Part shown: one piece after another, positions 25,862 to 35,346 of the stretch
Layout: the number at the start of each line of letters is the position of its first letter
How positions within the stretch are numbered: the stretch's first letter is position 1
Source of the DNA: Tannerellaceae bacterium
GTDB taxonomy: Bacteria > Bacteroidota > Bacteroidia > Bacteroidales > Tannerellaceae
DNA length: 63,714 nt
Assembly (NCBI GenBank): GCA_031278605.1
Contig: JAITKB010000004.1
Span: 1 to 63,714, forward strand
Direction of reading: 5' to 3'
Translations under genes and position numbers: made by a program
Notes under the pieces: model-generated
The model's input: only the letters and a program-made list of their open reading frames with translations
What the model was told of the DNA's origin: nothing
Database searches by the model: none

Positions 25862-27312
25862 GACCTTTTTTTCTTCTTTTTTTTCTTTGGGCGATCTCCC
25901 CGGCAGGGGGGGATGCCAGGCCCCGGGGCGTGACGGGGGAGGATTCCCTGGGCGTATACCTTGGGGTGGCCGCCGCGCAGCATCCCGCCGTCCGGGCGGC
26001 TTATCTGGCCTATGAAGCCTCGCGGGAGAAGCTCCCCCAGGCCGGTGCACCAGAGGACCCACGCATAGAGGCGGGCGTTTTTCCGCGTCCGATGGAGTTT
26101 GCCGGCGGCGGCCAGGTGGCGCAGTTCCGGGTGATGCAGATGTTCCCGGCCCCCGGCGTGCGCGGGGCGGCGCGCAGGGAGGCGCAACGGATGGAGCGCA
26201 TGGCTTTTGAGTCGTTTCGCCAAACGCGCAACGACCTCCTGATGGAGGTGTACCGACAATGGTATGCCTTGTGTTTGCTCCGTCAGCGGATGCTGGGGGC
26301 GGCGAGCGATCTACGGTATATTGAGCAGCTGGAGCGTCTGGCCCTGGGGCGTTATACCTCGGCTCCGGGAGGGTCGGGGGCAGGGGAATCTCCCCCCCCG
26401 GCCGGGGGGGCATCACCGGGTGGCGTCGCCTCGGCCTCGGCCTCAAACCCCGGGATGGGGGGAATGACCTCCTCGCCGTCCGTGGCTCCCGCGGGGGGCA
26501 TGACCACGGAGGGGATGCCGGCGATGGAGGATGCGGGAAGCGGCCTCACCGAGGTGATGAACCTGGAGATCGAGCGGATGGAGGTCGAGAATGAAATGGA
26601 AAACCTCAAAAGGGAGATGGAGGCGGAGAAGGAACGTTTCAACGCCCTGCTGAATCGCCCGCCGGGGAGCGATGTGGTGGTGCCCGATACCCTTTTGCGC
26701 GTTCTTTTTCCCTGGGACAGAGACGCCTTCCGCGAGGCAGCGAGGCTGGCGAACCCCATGCTGGGCATGTTGCGCGAGGAATCGCGCGTGTATGAGGCCC
26801 GTGCCGAGATGAACCGCCGCATGGGCTATCCGATGTGGGGTATCGGGCTGCAATACATGCTGATGAAACCCCTGGCAACGGGGGGAATGTCTTCGTCGAT
26901 GAACGGCCGGGACATGCTGATGCCCATGGTGTCGGTCACGATCCCCCTTGCCGGGAACAAATACAAGGCGGCCCACAGGGAAAGCCTCCTTCTGGGGCAG
27001 GCTGCCGAGGCCAAACATACCGAGGCCCTGCGCCGCCTGGAGGCCGAGCTGAGCCGCGGGTTTTACCTCCTGGACGAAGCCGGGAACCGTTGCCTTCTTT
27101 ACGAGCGACAAACGGCCTTGATTCTCCGTATGCAAAGCTTAGCCATGGAGGAGTTTACCTCGGGACGCGCCGGGATGCATACCCTGCTGCGGATCGGACG
27201 TCGCCTGGTGGCCTTTCGCTTGAAAGAGGCGGAGGCAATCGCCGCCTACAACACCGGGGTGGCCTTCCTGGAGCAAATGATAACCTTTCCAACCATTCCA
27301 TACGAACCATGA
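25858..27312 (+). CDS. TolC-family outer-membrane efflux protein with Met/Gly/Pro-rich insertion
   Basis: The 484-residue product has a signal peptide and then the TolC-type helices AAQHPAVRAAYLAYEASREK, VMQMFPAPGVRGAARREAQR and a second repeat ending GFYLLDEAGNRCLL. It should form the outer-membrane duct for the RND pump. Between the two halves (about residues 165-225) lies a low-complexity stretch of Gly, Pro, Ser and Met, for example NPGMGGMTSSPSVAPAGGMT and GMPAMEDAG, which is not usual for TolC proteins and could bind soft metals. It overlaps both neighbours by 4 bases. Confidence 0.88.
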   Translation: MRPFFLLFFLWAISPAGGDARPRGVTGEDSLGVYLGVAAAQHPAVRAAYLAYEASREKLPQAGAPEDPRIEAGVFPRPMEFAGGGQVAQFRVMQMFPAPGVRGAARREAQRMERMAFESFRQTRNDLLMEVYRQWYALCLLRQRMLGAASDLRYIEQLERLALGRYTSAPGGSGAGESPPPAGGASPGGVASASASNPGMGGMTSSPSVAPAGGMTTEGMPAMEDAGSGLTEVMNLEIERMEVENEMENLKREMEAEKERFNALLNRPPGSDVVVPDTLLRVLFPWDRDAFREAARLANPMLGMLREESRVYEARAEMNRRMGYPMWGIGLQYMLMKPLATGGMSSSMNGRDMLMPMVSVTIPLAGNKYKAAHRESLLLGQAAEAKHTEALRRLEAELSRGFYLLDEAGNRCLLYERQTALILRMQSLAMEEFTSGRAGMHTLLRIGRRLVAFRLKEAEAIAAYNTGVAFLEQMITFPTIPYEP

Positions 27313-28823
27313 ACACACGAAACACCCTGATCCTCGGTCTGGCCCTCGGCCTGGCCCTGGGCTTCTTTGCCGGAGGATGGTTCCTTCGGCGCGGGGCAAA
27401 CCCCCACCATGAGCCTTTTCACACGGAGGCCGACCACCAAGTATGGACTTGTTCCATGCATCCGCAGATCCGTCAGCCCCAAGCGGGTAAGTGTCCGCTT
27501 TGCGGCATGGACCTGATACCGCTTACCATCGACTCGCCCGATGTGACGGAGACTTCGGCGGGCGTTACCTTATCCCGCGAAGCCCTGGCCCTTGCCGATA
27601 TCCGCACCTTTAAGGTGCAACGCCGTCTTCCCGTCCGGGAGGTGAGCCTCTATGGGAGCATACAGGCCGACGAACGCCGCGTGCGCCTGCTGACGGCGCA
27701 TACAAGCGGACGTGTCGATACGCTTTTCGTCGCTTTTGCGGGCGAACACGTGCGCCGGGGGCAGAAAATCGCCTCCCTGTATTCCCCCGAACTGCTTAAC
27801 GCACAGCAGGAGTTGCGCGAGGCCGGGCGCATAGGCTCCGCCCCGCTGCTGGAGGCCTCGCGCGAGAAGCTTCGCCTCCTGGGATTGACCGACAGCCAGG
27901 TTGTCGCCATGGAAACTTCGGAGCCAACGAACCCCGGGGTCGAGGTCCTATCCCCTGCCGAGGGGACGGTGACCCGGGCCGTGGCCTCGCAGGGGGACTA
28001 TGTCCGGGCGGGCAGCATCCTTTTGGAAGTAACCGACCTGTCCTCCGTCTGGGCCGTCTTCGAGGCCTACGAAGAGGATTTGCTCTGGTTGCATCGCGGG
28101 GATGCGATTCGCTTCTCCCTACAGGCTTTGCCGGGGAGAAGCTATGCGGGTCGGATCGCGTTCATCGACCCGGTTGTGGATGCGACCACCCGTACGGCCA
28201 AGGTGCGGGTGGAAACGCCCAACAAGGACGGGCTGCTCAAGCCCGGTATGTATGTCAGCGCCCTTGCACGGGCATCGCACCAGGACGGGGAACCGGCTCT
28301 GATTGTGCCGAAAACAGCGGTTTTGTGGACGGGGAAACGCTCCATTGTCTACGTACGGCAGCCCGCCGAGGATCCTGTCGTATTCGCGATGCGGGAAGTG
28401 GAGCTGGGGCCTTCCTTAGGCGACTCCCTGGTCCTGCTCGCGGGCCTTGCCGAGGGCGAAGAGGTGGTGGTTCGCGGAACCTTCGTCGTGGACGCCGCCG
28501 CGCAGCTGGAAGGCAAGCCCAGCATGATGAACAACGAAGCAAGCCTTGCCCCTCTTGCCTCCTCGCAGCTTCGCGTTGAGGGTCTTTGCTCCATGTGCAA
28601 GGAGCGGATCGAAGCCGCGGCGCAGCGTGTTGCCGGCCTCCAGTCGGCCTCATGGGACGTGACAACCCGGCAGTTGCACATCACTTTCGACCCAAGCCGG
28701 ATTTCGCCCAAGGATATAGCCCGCGCTGTGGCCGAAGCCGGTCACGACACCCAGGAGTTTAAAGCCGACGAGGCCGTATACCGGAATTTGCCGGATTGTT
28801 GCAAATACCGCAAGGCGGATTAG
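27309..28823 (+). CDS. cusB: CusB-type periplasmic adaptor with C-terminal HMA domain
   Basis: The start at 27309 overlaps the TolC stop and gives 504 residues. After a membrane anchor/signal (TLILGLALGLALGFFAGG) there is a heavy-metal-binding region, WTCSMHPQIRQPQAGKCPLC then GMDLIP (about residues 45-72), then the adaptor body (VREVSLYGSIQADERRVRLL, GRVDTLFVAFAGEHVRRGQK, DATTRTAKVRVETPNKDG). Residues about 420-504 form a heavy-metal-associated domain: VEGLCSMCKERIEAAAQ, with Cys 427 and 430, ending LPDCCKYRK. The fused HMA domain closely resembles the separate protein at 29242. It links CusA to TolC and probably loads metal. Confidence 0.9.
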   Translation: MNTRNTLILGLALGLALGFFAGGWFLRRGANPHHEPFHTEADHQVWTCSMHPQIRQPQAGKCPLCGMDLIPLTIDSPDVTETSAGVTLSREALALADIRTFKVQRRLPVREVSLYGSIQADERRVRLLTAHTSGRVDTLFVAFAGEHVRRGQKIASLYSPELLNAQQELREAGRIGSAPLLEASREKLRLLGLTDSQVVAMETSEPTNPGVEVLSPAEGTVTRAVASQGDYVRAGSILLEVTDLSSVWAVFEAYEEDLLWLHRGDAIRFSLQALPGRSYAGRIAFIDPVVDATTRTAKVRVETPNKDGLLKPGMYVSALARASHQDGEPALIVPKTAVLWTGKRSIVYVRQPAEDPVVFAMREVELGPSLGDSLVLLAGLAEGEEVVVRGTFVVDAAAQLEGKPSMMNNEASLAPLASSQLRVEGLCSMCKERIEAAAQRVAGLQSASWDVTTRQLHITFDPSRISPKDIARAVAEAGHDTQEFKADEAVYRNLPDCCKYRKAD

Positions 28824-28832
28824 ACCCTTTTA

Positions 28833-29096
28833 AAGGGAGATCACAGGGTGAGAAAGCTCCAAAACTTTTTTTTCAAGGCAGATCACAGTGTGAGCTTGCT
28901 CCAAAACTTTTTTTTCAAGGCAGCTCACAGTGTGAGCTTGCTCCAAAACTTTTTTTTCAAGGGAGATCACAGTGTGAGAAAGCTCCAAAACTTTTTTTTC
29001 AAGGGAGATCACAGTGTGAGCTTGCTCCAAAACTTTTTTTTCAAGGGAGATCACACAGTGAGAAAGCTTCCCGAAAAAGTTTTGGAGCTTTCTCAC
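28833..29096 (+). repeat. Tandem array D: five 42-bp units plus an inverted terminal copy
   Basis: Units start at 28833, 28875, 28917, 28959 and 29001, exactly 42 bp apart, each ending CTCCAAAAC plus eight T and a C. A sixth unit starts at 29043 but turns into an inverted copy: GTGAGAAAGCT (29058-29068) pairs with AGCTTTCTCAC (29086-29096), and GAAAAAGTTTTGGAGC is the reverse complement of the common unit end. The array begins 9 bases after the cusB stop. Because 42 is a multiple of three, 14-residue repeat frames stay open on both strands; they do not look like proteins. Confidence 0.93.
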
Positions 29097-29203
29097 AGGG
29101 TCGGAACGGTTCGCCGGTTTTTCCCGGAGGGCGTTCACCGGCGTATAAGGTTTGTTAAGGTTTTTTTTGAGGGATCCGCCCCGATGCGGTCGGATAAATT
29201 TCG

Positions 29204-29211
29204 TAGGTTTG
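29204..29211 (+). promoter_or_regulatory. Promoter box for the HMA protein gene
   Basis: TAGGTTTG fits TAnnTTTG and lies 30 bases before ATG 29242. The stretch 29097-29203 between array D and this box shows no gene. Confidence 0.45.
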
Positions 29212-29241
29212 CCCTCGATAAGTTAAATAGTAATCCTAAAA

Positions 29242-29589
29242 ATGAAAACACGTATGAAACAGTTGATCCTGGGCTTTGCCGCAGCCCTGCTTTTGACGGC
29301 CAACAACGCCCTCTTAAGCGCAGAAGAAAATCACGGCAACCTCAAAGTGGGCGGCGCCTGCCCCATGTGCAAAACACGCATCGAAAATGCGGCCAAAAGC
29401 GTGGAAGGAGTCGCCTCGGCCACCTGGCAAAAGGAGACACAAATCCTACACCTACACTACGATAAGGCAAAAACCTCCATCGAAGCCGTTCAAAAAGCCG
29501 TGGCGCGCTCCGGACACGACGCCGGAAACCTCCAAGCCGACGACAAAACCTACAACGAACTGCCGGCTTGCTGCAAATACAGGAAATAA
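29242..29589 (+). CDS. Secreted heavy-metal-associated (HMA) domain protein
   Basis: The 115-residue protein has a signal peptide (LILGFAAALLLTANNALLSA) and one HMA domain with the metal motif GGACPMCKTRIENAAKSVEG (Cys 40 and 43) and a C-terminal ELPACCKYRK. It is nearly a stand-alone copy of the C-terminal domain of the upstream adaptor, down to the terminal CCKYRK. It is probably a periplasmic Cu/Ag carrier that hands metal to the pump. MKQL at 29254 is an alternative start. It has its own promoter and follows array D. Confidence 0.88.
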   Translation: MKTRMKQLILGFAAALLLTANNALLSAEENHGNLKVGGACPMCKTRIENAAKSVEGVASATWQKETQILHLHYDKAKTSIEAVQKAVARSGHDAGNLQADDKTYNELPACCKYRK

Positions 29590-29649
29590 CGCCCCCTCCC
29601 ACCCACAAAACAACCCAAGAGAACGCCGGGACAACCCGAACGTCCTCTC

Positions 29650-29679
29650 TTGCCGAATAAGCCGAAAACGCTATCTTTG
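29650..29679 (+). promoter_or_regulatory. Promoter of the AIR-synthase-like/prfA/pyrF operon
   Basis: TTG (29650-29652) and TATCTTTG (29672-29679) are 19 bases apart, the best-fitting spacing for Bacteroidales promoters, 18 bases before ATG 29698. A branched inverted repeat (AAGAG at 29617 with CTCTT at 29647-29651) overlaps the upstream part and may end the HMA transcript. Confidence 0.7.
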
Positions 29680-29697
29680 CCTCAAATAAAAACATAC

Positions 29698-30864
29698 ATG
29701 AACAACCAACGATATAATCTGCGAGGCGTATCCGCATCCAAAGAAGACGTGCACCGGGCCATACGGAATCACGACAAGGGTTTATTCCCCAAAGCCTTTT
29801 GCAAGGTGATCCCCGATGTGCTGGGCGGCGACCCGGACTATTGCAACCTCATGCACGCCGACGGAGCCGGCACGAAATCCTCCCTGGCTTATATCTACTG
29901 GAAAGAAACAGGTGACCTCTCCGTATGGAAAGGAATCGCGCGCGATGCATTGGTCATGAATATCGACGACCTGCTTTGCGTTGGCGCTACGGACCGTATC
30001 CTGGTGTCATCCACCATTGGGAGAAACAAACACCGGATACCCGGAGAGGTCATCGCCGCCATCCTGGAAGGAACCAACGAATTCCTGGAAGAACTGCGCA
30101 CTAACGGCATCGAATGTTACGCCACCGGCGGAGAAACAGCCGACGTGGGAGACCTGGTGCGCACGCTCATCCTGGATACTACGGTGAGCTGTCGCATGAA
30201 ACGCTCGGATGTCATCGACAATGCGCGCATCCGGGGCGGAGACGCCATCGTGGCCCTGGCCTCGTTCGGCCAGGCAACCTACGAGAAAGACTACAACAGC
30301 GGAATAGGCAGCAACGGGTTGACCTCCGCACGCCACGATCTCCTGGCGCATCCCCTGGCCGCAGCCTATCCGGAAAGCTACGACAAGGCCATCCCAGCCC
30401 AACTGGTCTACTCCGGACCTTTCATGCCACAGGATCGGACGCCGGACCTGCCCGCCGACATCGGGAAATCGCTCCTCTCCCCCACACGCACCTACGCGCC
30501 GGTGGTGAAAACCCTCCTGGAAAACCTTCGCCCCGCCATTCACGGCATGATACACTGCACGGGAGGCGGACAAACCAAAATCATGCACTTCGTGGAAAAT
30601 AAACGCATCATCAAAAACAACCTCTTCCCCCTCCCCCCCCTCTTTCGCATCCTCTGCGAGCAAAACCCTGCGGACCGGAAAGAAATGTACCGGGTATTTA
30701 ATATGGGACACCGGCTGGAAATCTATACCCCGCCCGCCCATGTCGACGACATCCTGTCTGTCTGCCGCGACTTCCACATCGAGGCCCGGGTCATCGGCCA
30801 CGTGGAAGAAGCCGCAAGCAACGAGTTAATCATAGAAAGCGAAAACGGTCGCTTTATCTTTTGA
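29698..30864 (+). CDS. AIR synthase-related (PurM-like) protein
   Basis: I start at ATG 29698 (MNNQRYNLRGVSASKEDVHR), downstream of the promoter, giving 388 residues. The PurM fold is visible: MHADGAGTKSSLAYIYWKET, ALVMNIDDLLCVGATDRILV and CYATGGETADVGDLVRTLIL (ATP and Mg2+ binding), then IHGMIHCTGGGQTKIMHFV. It resembles phosphoribosylformylglycinamidine cyclo-ligase but belongs to the longer Bacteroidota branch, so the purine role (FGAM to AIR) is likely rather than certain. It precedes prfA by 3 bases. Confidence 0.85.
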   Translation: MNNQRYNLRGVSASKEDVHRAIRNHDKGLFPKAFCKVIPDVLGGDPDYCNLMHADGAGTKSSLAYIYWKETGDLSVWKGIARDALVMNIDDLLCVGATDRILVSSTIGRNKHRIPGEVIAAILEGTNEFLEELRTNGIECYATGGETADVGDLVRTLILDTTVSCRMKRSDVIDNARIRGGDAIVALASFGQATYEKDYNSGIGSNGLTSARHDLLAHPLAAAYPESYDKAIPAQLVYSGPFMPQDRTPDLPADIGKSLLSPTRTYAPVVKTLLENLRPAIHGMIHCTGGGQTKIMHFVENKRIIKNNLFPLPPLFRILCEQNPADRKEMYRVFNMGHRLEIYTPPAHVDDILSVCRDFHIEARVIGHVEEAASNELIIESENGRFIF

Positions 30865-30867
30865 GCA

Positions 30868-31953
30868 ATGACCGAACACGCCCTATTAAACACATTGCAC
30901 GGCCTTGTGAGCCGTTGGGAAGAAATAGAAACGCTGATTGCCGACCCGGCAATAGCCCGCGACAGGGAACGATTCGCAAGGCTAAACAAAGAATACCGGG
31001 ATCTGGAACGAATCCTGTCCCTGAGAACCCGCTACATGCAAACACTCCACAGCCAGGAAGAAGCCAAAAGCCTGCTCGAAACGGAACAAGACGCCGAACT
31101 GAGAACCCTGGCACGCGAAGAACTCGAACACTGCACCCATCGCCTCCCCGAAATGGAAAAAGAACTCAAACTCCTGCTCGCTCCCTCCGATCCCCAGGAC
31201 GAGAAAAATGCAATCCTGGAAATACGCGGAGGCACCGGAGGAGATGAAGCCGCACGCTTTGCCGGCGACCTCTACCGCATGTACGTAAAATACTGCGAAA
31301 ACAAAGGCTGGAAGGTGGAAATCACCTCCTGCACGGAAGGTAGCGCGGGAGGATTCAAGGAAATCATCTTCTGCGTCCATGGACAAGGCGTCTACGGCAC
31401 GCTCAAATACGAATCGGGCGTGCATCGCGTACAACGCATCCCCCAAACGGAAACCCAGGGAAGAGTCCATACCTCAGCCGCCACCGTGGCCGTGCTGCCC
31501 GAGGCGGAAGAGTTTGACGTAGACCTGAAAGAATCGGATATACGCACGGATATCTTCTGCGCCTCCGGACACGGCGGACAGTCGGTGAATACCACCTACT
31601 CGGCCATTCGTCTGGTGCACATCCCCACCGGCATCACCGTACAATGCCAGGACGAAAAATCGCAGATGAAAAATAAAGCCAAAGCCCTGAGGGAACTGCG
31701 TAGCCGTATCTACAACATGGAATACCAGAAGTACCTCGGCGAGGTTGCCTCCAAACGGAAAACCATGGTCTCCACCGGCGACCGTTCCGCCAAAATACGT
31801 ACCTACAACTATCCGCAAGGACGCATCACCGACCATCGGATCAATTATACCCTGTACAACCTTTCGGCCTTTATGGACGGCGATATACAAGACTGTATCG
31901 ATCACCTGACCCTAGCCGAAAACACCGAACGACTGAAAGAATCGGAACTGTAA
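30868..31953 (+). CDS. prfA: Peptide chain release factor 1
   Basis: The 361-residue protein has the class I release factor plan: helical N-terminus, IRGGTGGDEAARFAGDLYRM, and the peptidyl-hydrolysis motif in SGHGGQSVNTTYSAIRLVH, with GGQ at 236-238. The codon-recognition area contains HTSAATVAVLPEAEE, in the RF1 (UAA/UAG) type rather than RF2. No programmed frameshift is present, which also argues for RF1. It is translated right after the AIR-synthase-like gene and 15 bases before pyrF. Confidence 0.95.
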   Translation: MTEHALLNTLHGLVSRWEEIETLIADPAIARDRERFARLNKEYRDLERILSLRTRYMQTLHSQEEAKSLLETEQDAELRTLAREELEHCTHRLPEMEKELKLLLAPSDPQDEKNAILEIRGGTGGDEAARFAGDLYRMYVKYCENKGWKVEITSCTEGSAGGFKEIIFCVHGQGVYGTLKYESGVHRVQRIPQTETQGRVHTSAATVAVLPEAEEFDVDLKESDIRTDIFCASGHGGQSVNTTYSAIRLVHIPTGITVQCQDEKSQMKNKAKALRELRSRIYNMEYQKYLGEVASKRKTMVSTGDRSAKIRTYNYPQGRITDHRINYTLYNLSAFMDGDIQDCIDHLTLAENTERLKESEL

Positions 31954-31968
31954 AAAAACGAATGCCTC

Positions 31969-32811
31969 ATGACAAAACAACAACTGTTCGAACAAATCCG
32001 GCAGAAACAATCCTTCCTCTGCGTCGGCTTAGATACGGATAAGGCAAAGATACCCTCCTGTTTGCTGAAAGAAAACGATCCCCTGTTTGCCTTCAACAAA
32101 GCAATCATTGACGCAACGGCTGCCTATTGCGTGGCCTATAAGCCCAATCTGGCCTTCTATGAAAGCCAGGGCAGCCGGGGGTTGGCCTCCCTGGAGAAAA
32201 CCGTGGCCTATATCAAAGAACAATATCCCGAACAGTTCGTTATCGCCGACGCCAAACGCGGCGACATAGGAAATACCGCCGAAATGTACGCCCGCTTCTT
32301 CTTCGATCACCTGAAAGCGGATGCCCTTACCGTTGCTCCCTACATGGGAGAAGACAGCATAAAACCCTTTCTCCTCTATCCCGAAAGCTGGGTAATCCTC
32401 CTGGCGCTCACCTCCAATAAAGGCGCAAAGGATTTTCAGTGGATGGAAAACACAAGGGGCGAACCTCTCTTTGAACAAGTGGTGAAGAAATCCCGGGAAT
32501 GGGCTACCGACGAACAAATGATGTACGTGGTCGGAGCCAACCGGGGAGAAATGTTTCGGGATATACGCCGTTGCGCCCCGCATCACTTCCTGCTGGTGCC
32601 CGGTATCGGCGCCCAGGGAGGCAACCTGGGGGAAGTGGTTCGTTACGGGATGACCAACCGTTGCGGACTTCTGGTAAACTCTTCGCGGGCCATTATTTAC
32701 GCCGGCAAAGATGCAGGCTTCGCCGAAGCAGCCCGTGGCGAGGCCCGTGCAATACAACAGGAAATGTCCGGACATCTGTTGGAGAAAGGAATAATTCCTT
32801 TGGCAAGGTAG
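31969..32811 (+). CDS. pyrF: Orotidine 5'-phosphate decarboxylase, type 2
   Basis: The 280-residue length and the motif [20 protein letters not shown] identify a type 2 OMP decarboxylase (DAKxxDI catalytic array). Further conserved parts are [37 protein letters not shown] and [20 protein letters not shown]. It converts OMP to UMP in pyrimidine synthesis. It is the last gene of the prfA operon. Confidence 0.95.
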   Translation: MTKQQLFEQIRQKQSFLCVGLDTDKAKIPSCLLKENDPLFAFNKAIIDATAAYCVAYKPNLAFYESQGSRGLASLEKTVAYIKEQYPEQFVIADAKRGDIGNTAEMYARFFFDHLKADALTVAPYMGEDSIKPFLLYPESWVILLALTSNKGAKDFQWMENTRGEPLFEQVVKKSREWATDEQMMYVVGANRGEMFRDIRRCAPHHFLLVPGIGAQGGNLGEVVRYGMTNRCGLLVNSSRAIIYAGKDAGFAEAARGEARAIQQEMSGHLLEKGIIPLAR

Positions 32812-32904
32812 TCCTATGCCGATATTTTTTATCACCTTTGAGGCTACGTAAAAGCAGAAAGCGTTTTAATAGAAACAACAACAACAATACAAGAACGATA
32901 AGGA

Positions 32905-33948
32905 ATGATGGAGTTTACAGCCCAACAAATTGCGGAAATTCTAAATGGAACCGTAGACGGCAATCCGAATGTGAAGGTGAATAATTTCTCGAAGATAGAA
33001 GAAGGAACCCCTCATTCGTTGACCTTCCTGGCAAATCCGAAATACGAACCGTATATCTATCACACAGAAGCCGGTATTATACTGGTGAATAAAGATTTTA
33101 TCCCGTCGACTCCCCTGAAGAATACCCTGGTGAGGGTCCCCAACCCCTATGCCGCACTGGCCGTGTTGCTGGAAATGACGGAGAAACAGAAAAAGACAAA
33201 AGAAGGAATAGATCCTGCCGCCTTTATCCACCCCTCGGCGCATACAGGCCAAGGATGTTACGTGGGAACCTTTGCCTGCATAGCGGAAAATGCCCGGATA
33301 GGCGATAACTGCAAAATCTATCCCTTTGCCTACGTTGGCGACAATGTGGTGATCGGCAACAACTGCATCCTCTATCCCCATGTCACCCTCTATGAAGGAA
33401 GCCGGATCGGCAACAACTGCATCCTTCATGCAGGCTGCGTGATCGGCTCGGACGGATTCGGATTCGCTCCCGAAGGCGAACAATACAAAAAGATACCTCA
33501 ACTGGGCAACACCATATTGGAAGACAATGTGGAAATCGGCGCCAATACAACCGTCGACCGTGCCGTAATGGGTGCAACCATTGTCCGCCAAGGAGCCAAA
33601 CTGGATAACCTGGTGCAAATAGCACACAATGTGGAAGTGGGCGAACATACCGTTATCGCAGCGCAGGTTGGCATATCCGGTTCGGTAAAAATAGGCAAGC
33701 ATTGCCGTTTCGGCGGACAGTCGGGCATGGCAGGCCATATCACCATCGGCAACCATGTGGGCATCGGCGCCCAGTCGGGCATCATCGGCAATATAGAAGA
33801 AGGCCGTACCGTGCTGGGATCGCCGGCTATCGAGGCCAAATCCTTTATGCGCTCCAGCGTCATATTTAAGCGTTTGCCCGATATGTACCGCATGGTGGAA
33901 GAATTACAGCGAGAAATGGAACAATTGAAAAAAGAATTAAATAAATAA
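32905..33948 (+). CDS. lpxD: UDP-3-O-acylglucosamine N-acyltransferase LpxD
   Basis: The 347-residue protein has an N-terminal uridine-binding domain ([29 protein letters not shown]) and a left-handed beta-helix of hexapeptide repeats ([20 protein letters not shown] onward), with the catalytic-type His in [14 protein letters not shown]. It adds the second acyl chain in lipid A synthesis. It begins a lipid A operon, with lpxC-fabZ 2 bases after its stop. Two ATG codons in tandem at 32905 and 32908 are possible starts. Confidence 0.95.
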   Translation: MMEFTAQQIAEILNGTVDGNPNVKVNNFSKIEEGTPHSLTFLANPKYEPYIYHTEAGIILVNKDFIPSTPLKNTLVRVPNPYAALAVLLEMTEKQKKTKEGIDPAAFIHPSAHTGQGCYVGTFACIAENARIGDNCKIYPFAYVGDNVVIGNNCILYPHVTLYEGSRIGNNCILHAGCVIGSDGFGFAPEGEQYKKIPQLGNTILEDNVEIGANTTVDRAVMGATIVRQGAKLDNLVQIAHNVEVGEHTVIAAQVGISGSVKIGKHCRFGGQSGMAGHITIGNHVGIGAQSGIIGNIEEGRTVLGSPAIEAKSFMRSSVIFKRLPDMYRMVEELQREMEQLKKELNK

Positions 33949-33950
33949 TT

Positions 33951-35336
33951 ATGTTGAAGCAGAATACGTTGGCCGGGAGTTTTTCTTTGCAGGGAAAAGG
34001 CTTGCATACGGGATTGAGTATCCATATAACATTCCATCCGGCTCCCGACAACCACGGTTACAAAATCAAACGCATCGACTTGGAAGGACAACCCGTGATA
34101 GAAGCATTGGCCGAATATGTTGTTAATACGCAACGCGGCACGGTTATTTCCAAAAACAACGTACAGGTCAGTACCGTTGAACATGCCTTGGCCGCCTTGT
34201 ATGCGGCAGCAATAGATAACTGCCTGATAGAAGTAGACGCCCCCGAATTTCCGATCCTCGACGGCAGCTCCCGCTTCTATGTGGAAGAAATAGAAAAAAC
34301 AGGCATTGTGGAACAAAGCGCTCCCAGGGATTTCTACATCGTGAAACATAAAATAGAAGTAAAAGACGAGGATAGCGGTTCTTCACTGATTCTGCTCCCC
34401 GACGACAAATTCGGCGTCAACGTATTAATATCATTTGATTCTCCGGTTCTTTCAAATCAGTTCGCCACATTGAATGATATAAGCGAATTTGCCGCCGAAA
34501 TAGCCGCCTCGCGCACCTTCGTGTTTGTACGCGAAGTGGAATCACTGCTGAAGAACAACCTGATAAAAGGCGGAGACCTGGATAACGCCATCGTCATTTA
34601 CGATCAGGAAATGCCGCAGGCAACCCTGAAAAGTCTGGCAGAGAAATTGAACATCCCCTTCAAGGATATTCAGTCATTGGGTTATATAAATAATAAACCT
34701 TTGGTGTTCAACAATGAGCCGGCACGCCATAAACTGATTGATGTAATCGGCGACATTGCCCTCATCGGCAAACCCATCCGGGGACGAATCATCGCGACCC
34801 GTCCCGGACATAAGATAAACAATCAATTGGCCCGCACCATCCGGAAAGAAATTAAGATGAACGAAATACAGGCGCCTTTATACAATCCCAACGCAGCTCC
34901 TTTGATGGACGTAAACCGTATCAAGGAGCTTTTACCTCATCGTTACCCGTTCTTGTTGGTTGATAAAATCATAGAAATCGGAGGAAATCATATCGTCGGT
35001 ATCAAAAACACTACGGTAAATGAGCCTTTCTTTCAAGGACACTTCCCCCAGGAGCCGGTTATGCCGGGTGTCTTATTGGTAGAGGCCATGGCGCAAACCG
35101 GAGGGCTGTTGGTCTTAAATTCCGTAGACGATCCGGAACGTTATTCTACGTATTTCATGAAAATAGACCAGGTAAAATTCCGTCAGAAAGTAATCCCCGG
35201 AGATACGCTGATTCTTCGCCTGGAGATGATAACCCCTATCCGCAGAAGTATTTCTACGATGAAAGGGTATGTATTTGTGGGAGAAAAGCTGGTTTGCGAA
35301 GCCGAGTTTATGGCGCAGATTATTAAAAACAAATAA
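33951..35336 (+). CDS. lpxC-fabZ: Bifunctional LpxC deacetylase/FabZ dehydratase
   Basis: The 461-residue fusion is characteristic of Bacteroidota. Residues 1-300 are LpxC, with SLQGKGLHTGLSIHITFHPA, the zinc-ligand EHALAALYAAAIDN, LDGSSRFYVEEIE and RHKLIDVIGDIALIG. Residues about 310-461 are FabZ, with LLPHRYPFLLVDKIIEIGG and the catalytic FFQGHFPQEPVMPGVLLVE. It performs the committed step of lipid A synthesis and the dehydration step of fatty acid elongation. It sits between lpxD and lpxA. Confidence 0.96.
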   Translation: MLKQNTLAGSFSLQGKGLHTGLSIHITFHPAPDNHGYKIKRIDLEGQPVIEALAEYVVNTQRGTVISKNNVQVSTVEHALAALYAAAIDNCLIEVDAPEFPILDGSSRFYVEEIEKTGIVEQSAPRDFYIVKHKIEVKDEDSGSSLILLPDDKFGVNVLISFDSPVLSNQFATLNDISEFAAEIAASRTFVFVREVESLLKNNLIKGGDLDNAIVIYDQEMPQATLKSLAEKLNIPFKDIQSLGYINNKPLVFNNEPARHKLIDVIGDIALIGKPIRGRIIATRPGHKINNQLARTIRKEIKMNEIQAPLYNPNAAPLMDVNRIKELLPHRYPFLLVDKIIEIGGNHIVGIKNTTVNEPFFQGHFPQEPVMPGVLLVEAMAQTGGLLVLNSVDDPERYSTYFMKIDQVKFRQKVIPGDTLILRLEMITPIRRSISTMKGYVFVGEKLVCEAEFMAQIIKNK

Positions 35337-35346
35337 CCGCCGAATC

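Noticed and set aside
28848-29465. Open frames encoding 14-residue repeats (LLQNFFFKGDHSV-like) across array D
   Set aside because: The 42-bp period keeps frames open on both strands by arithmetic. There is no signal, promoter or family match.
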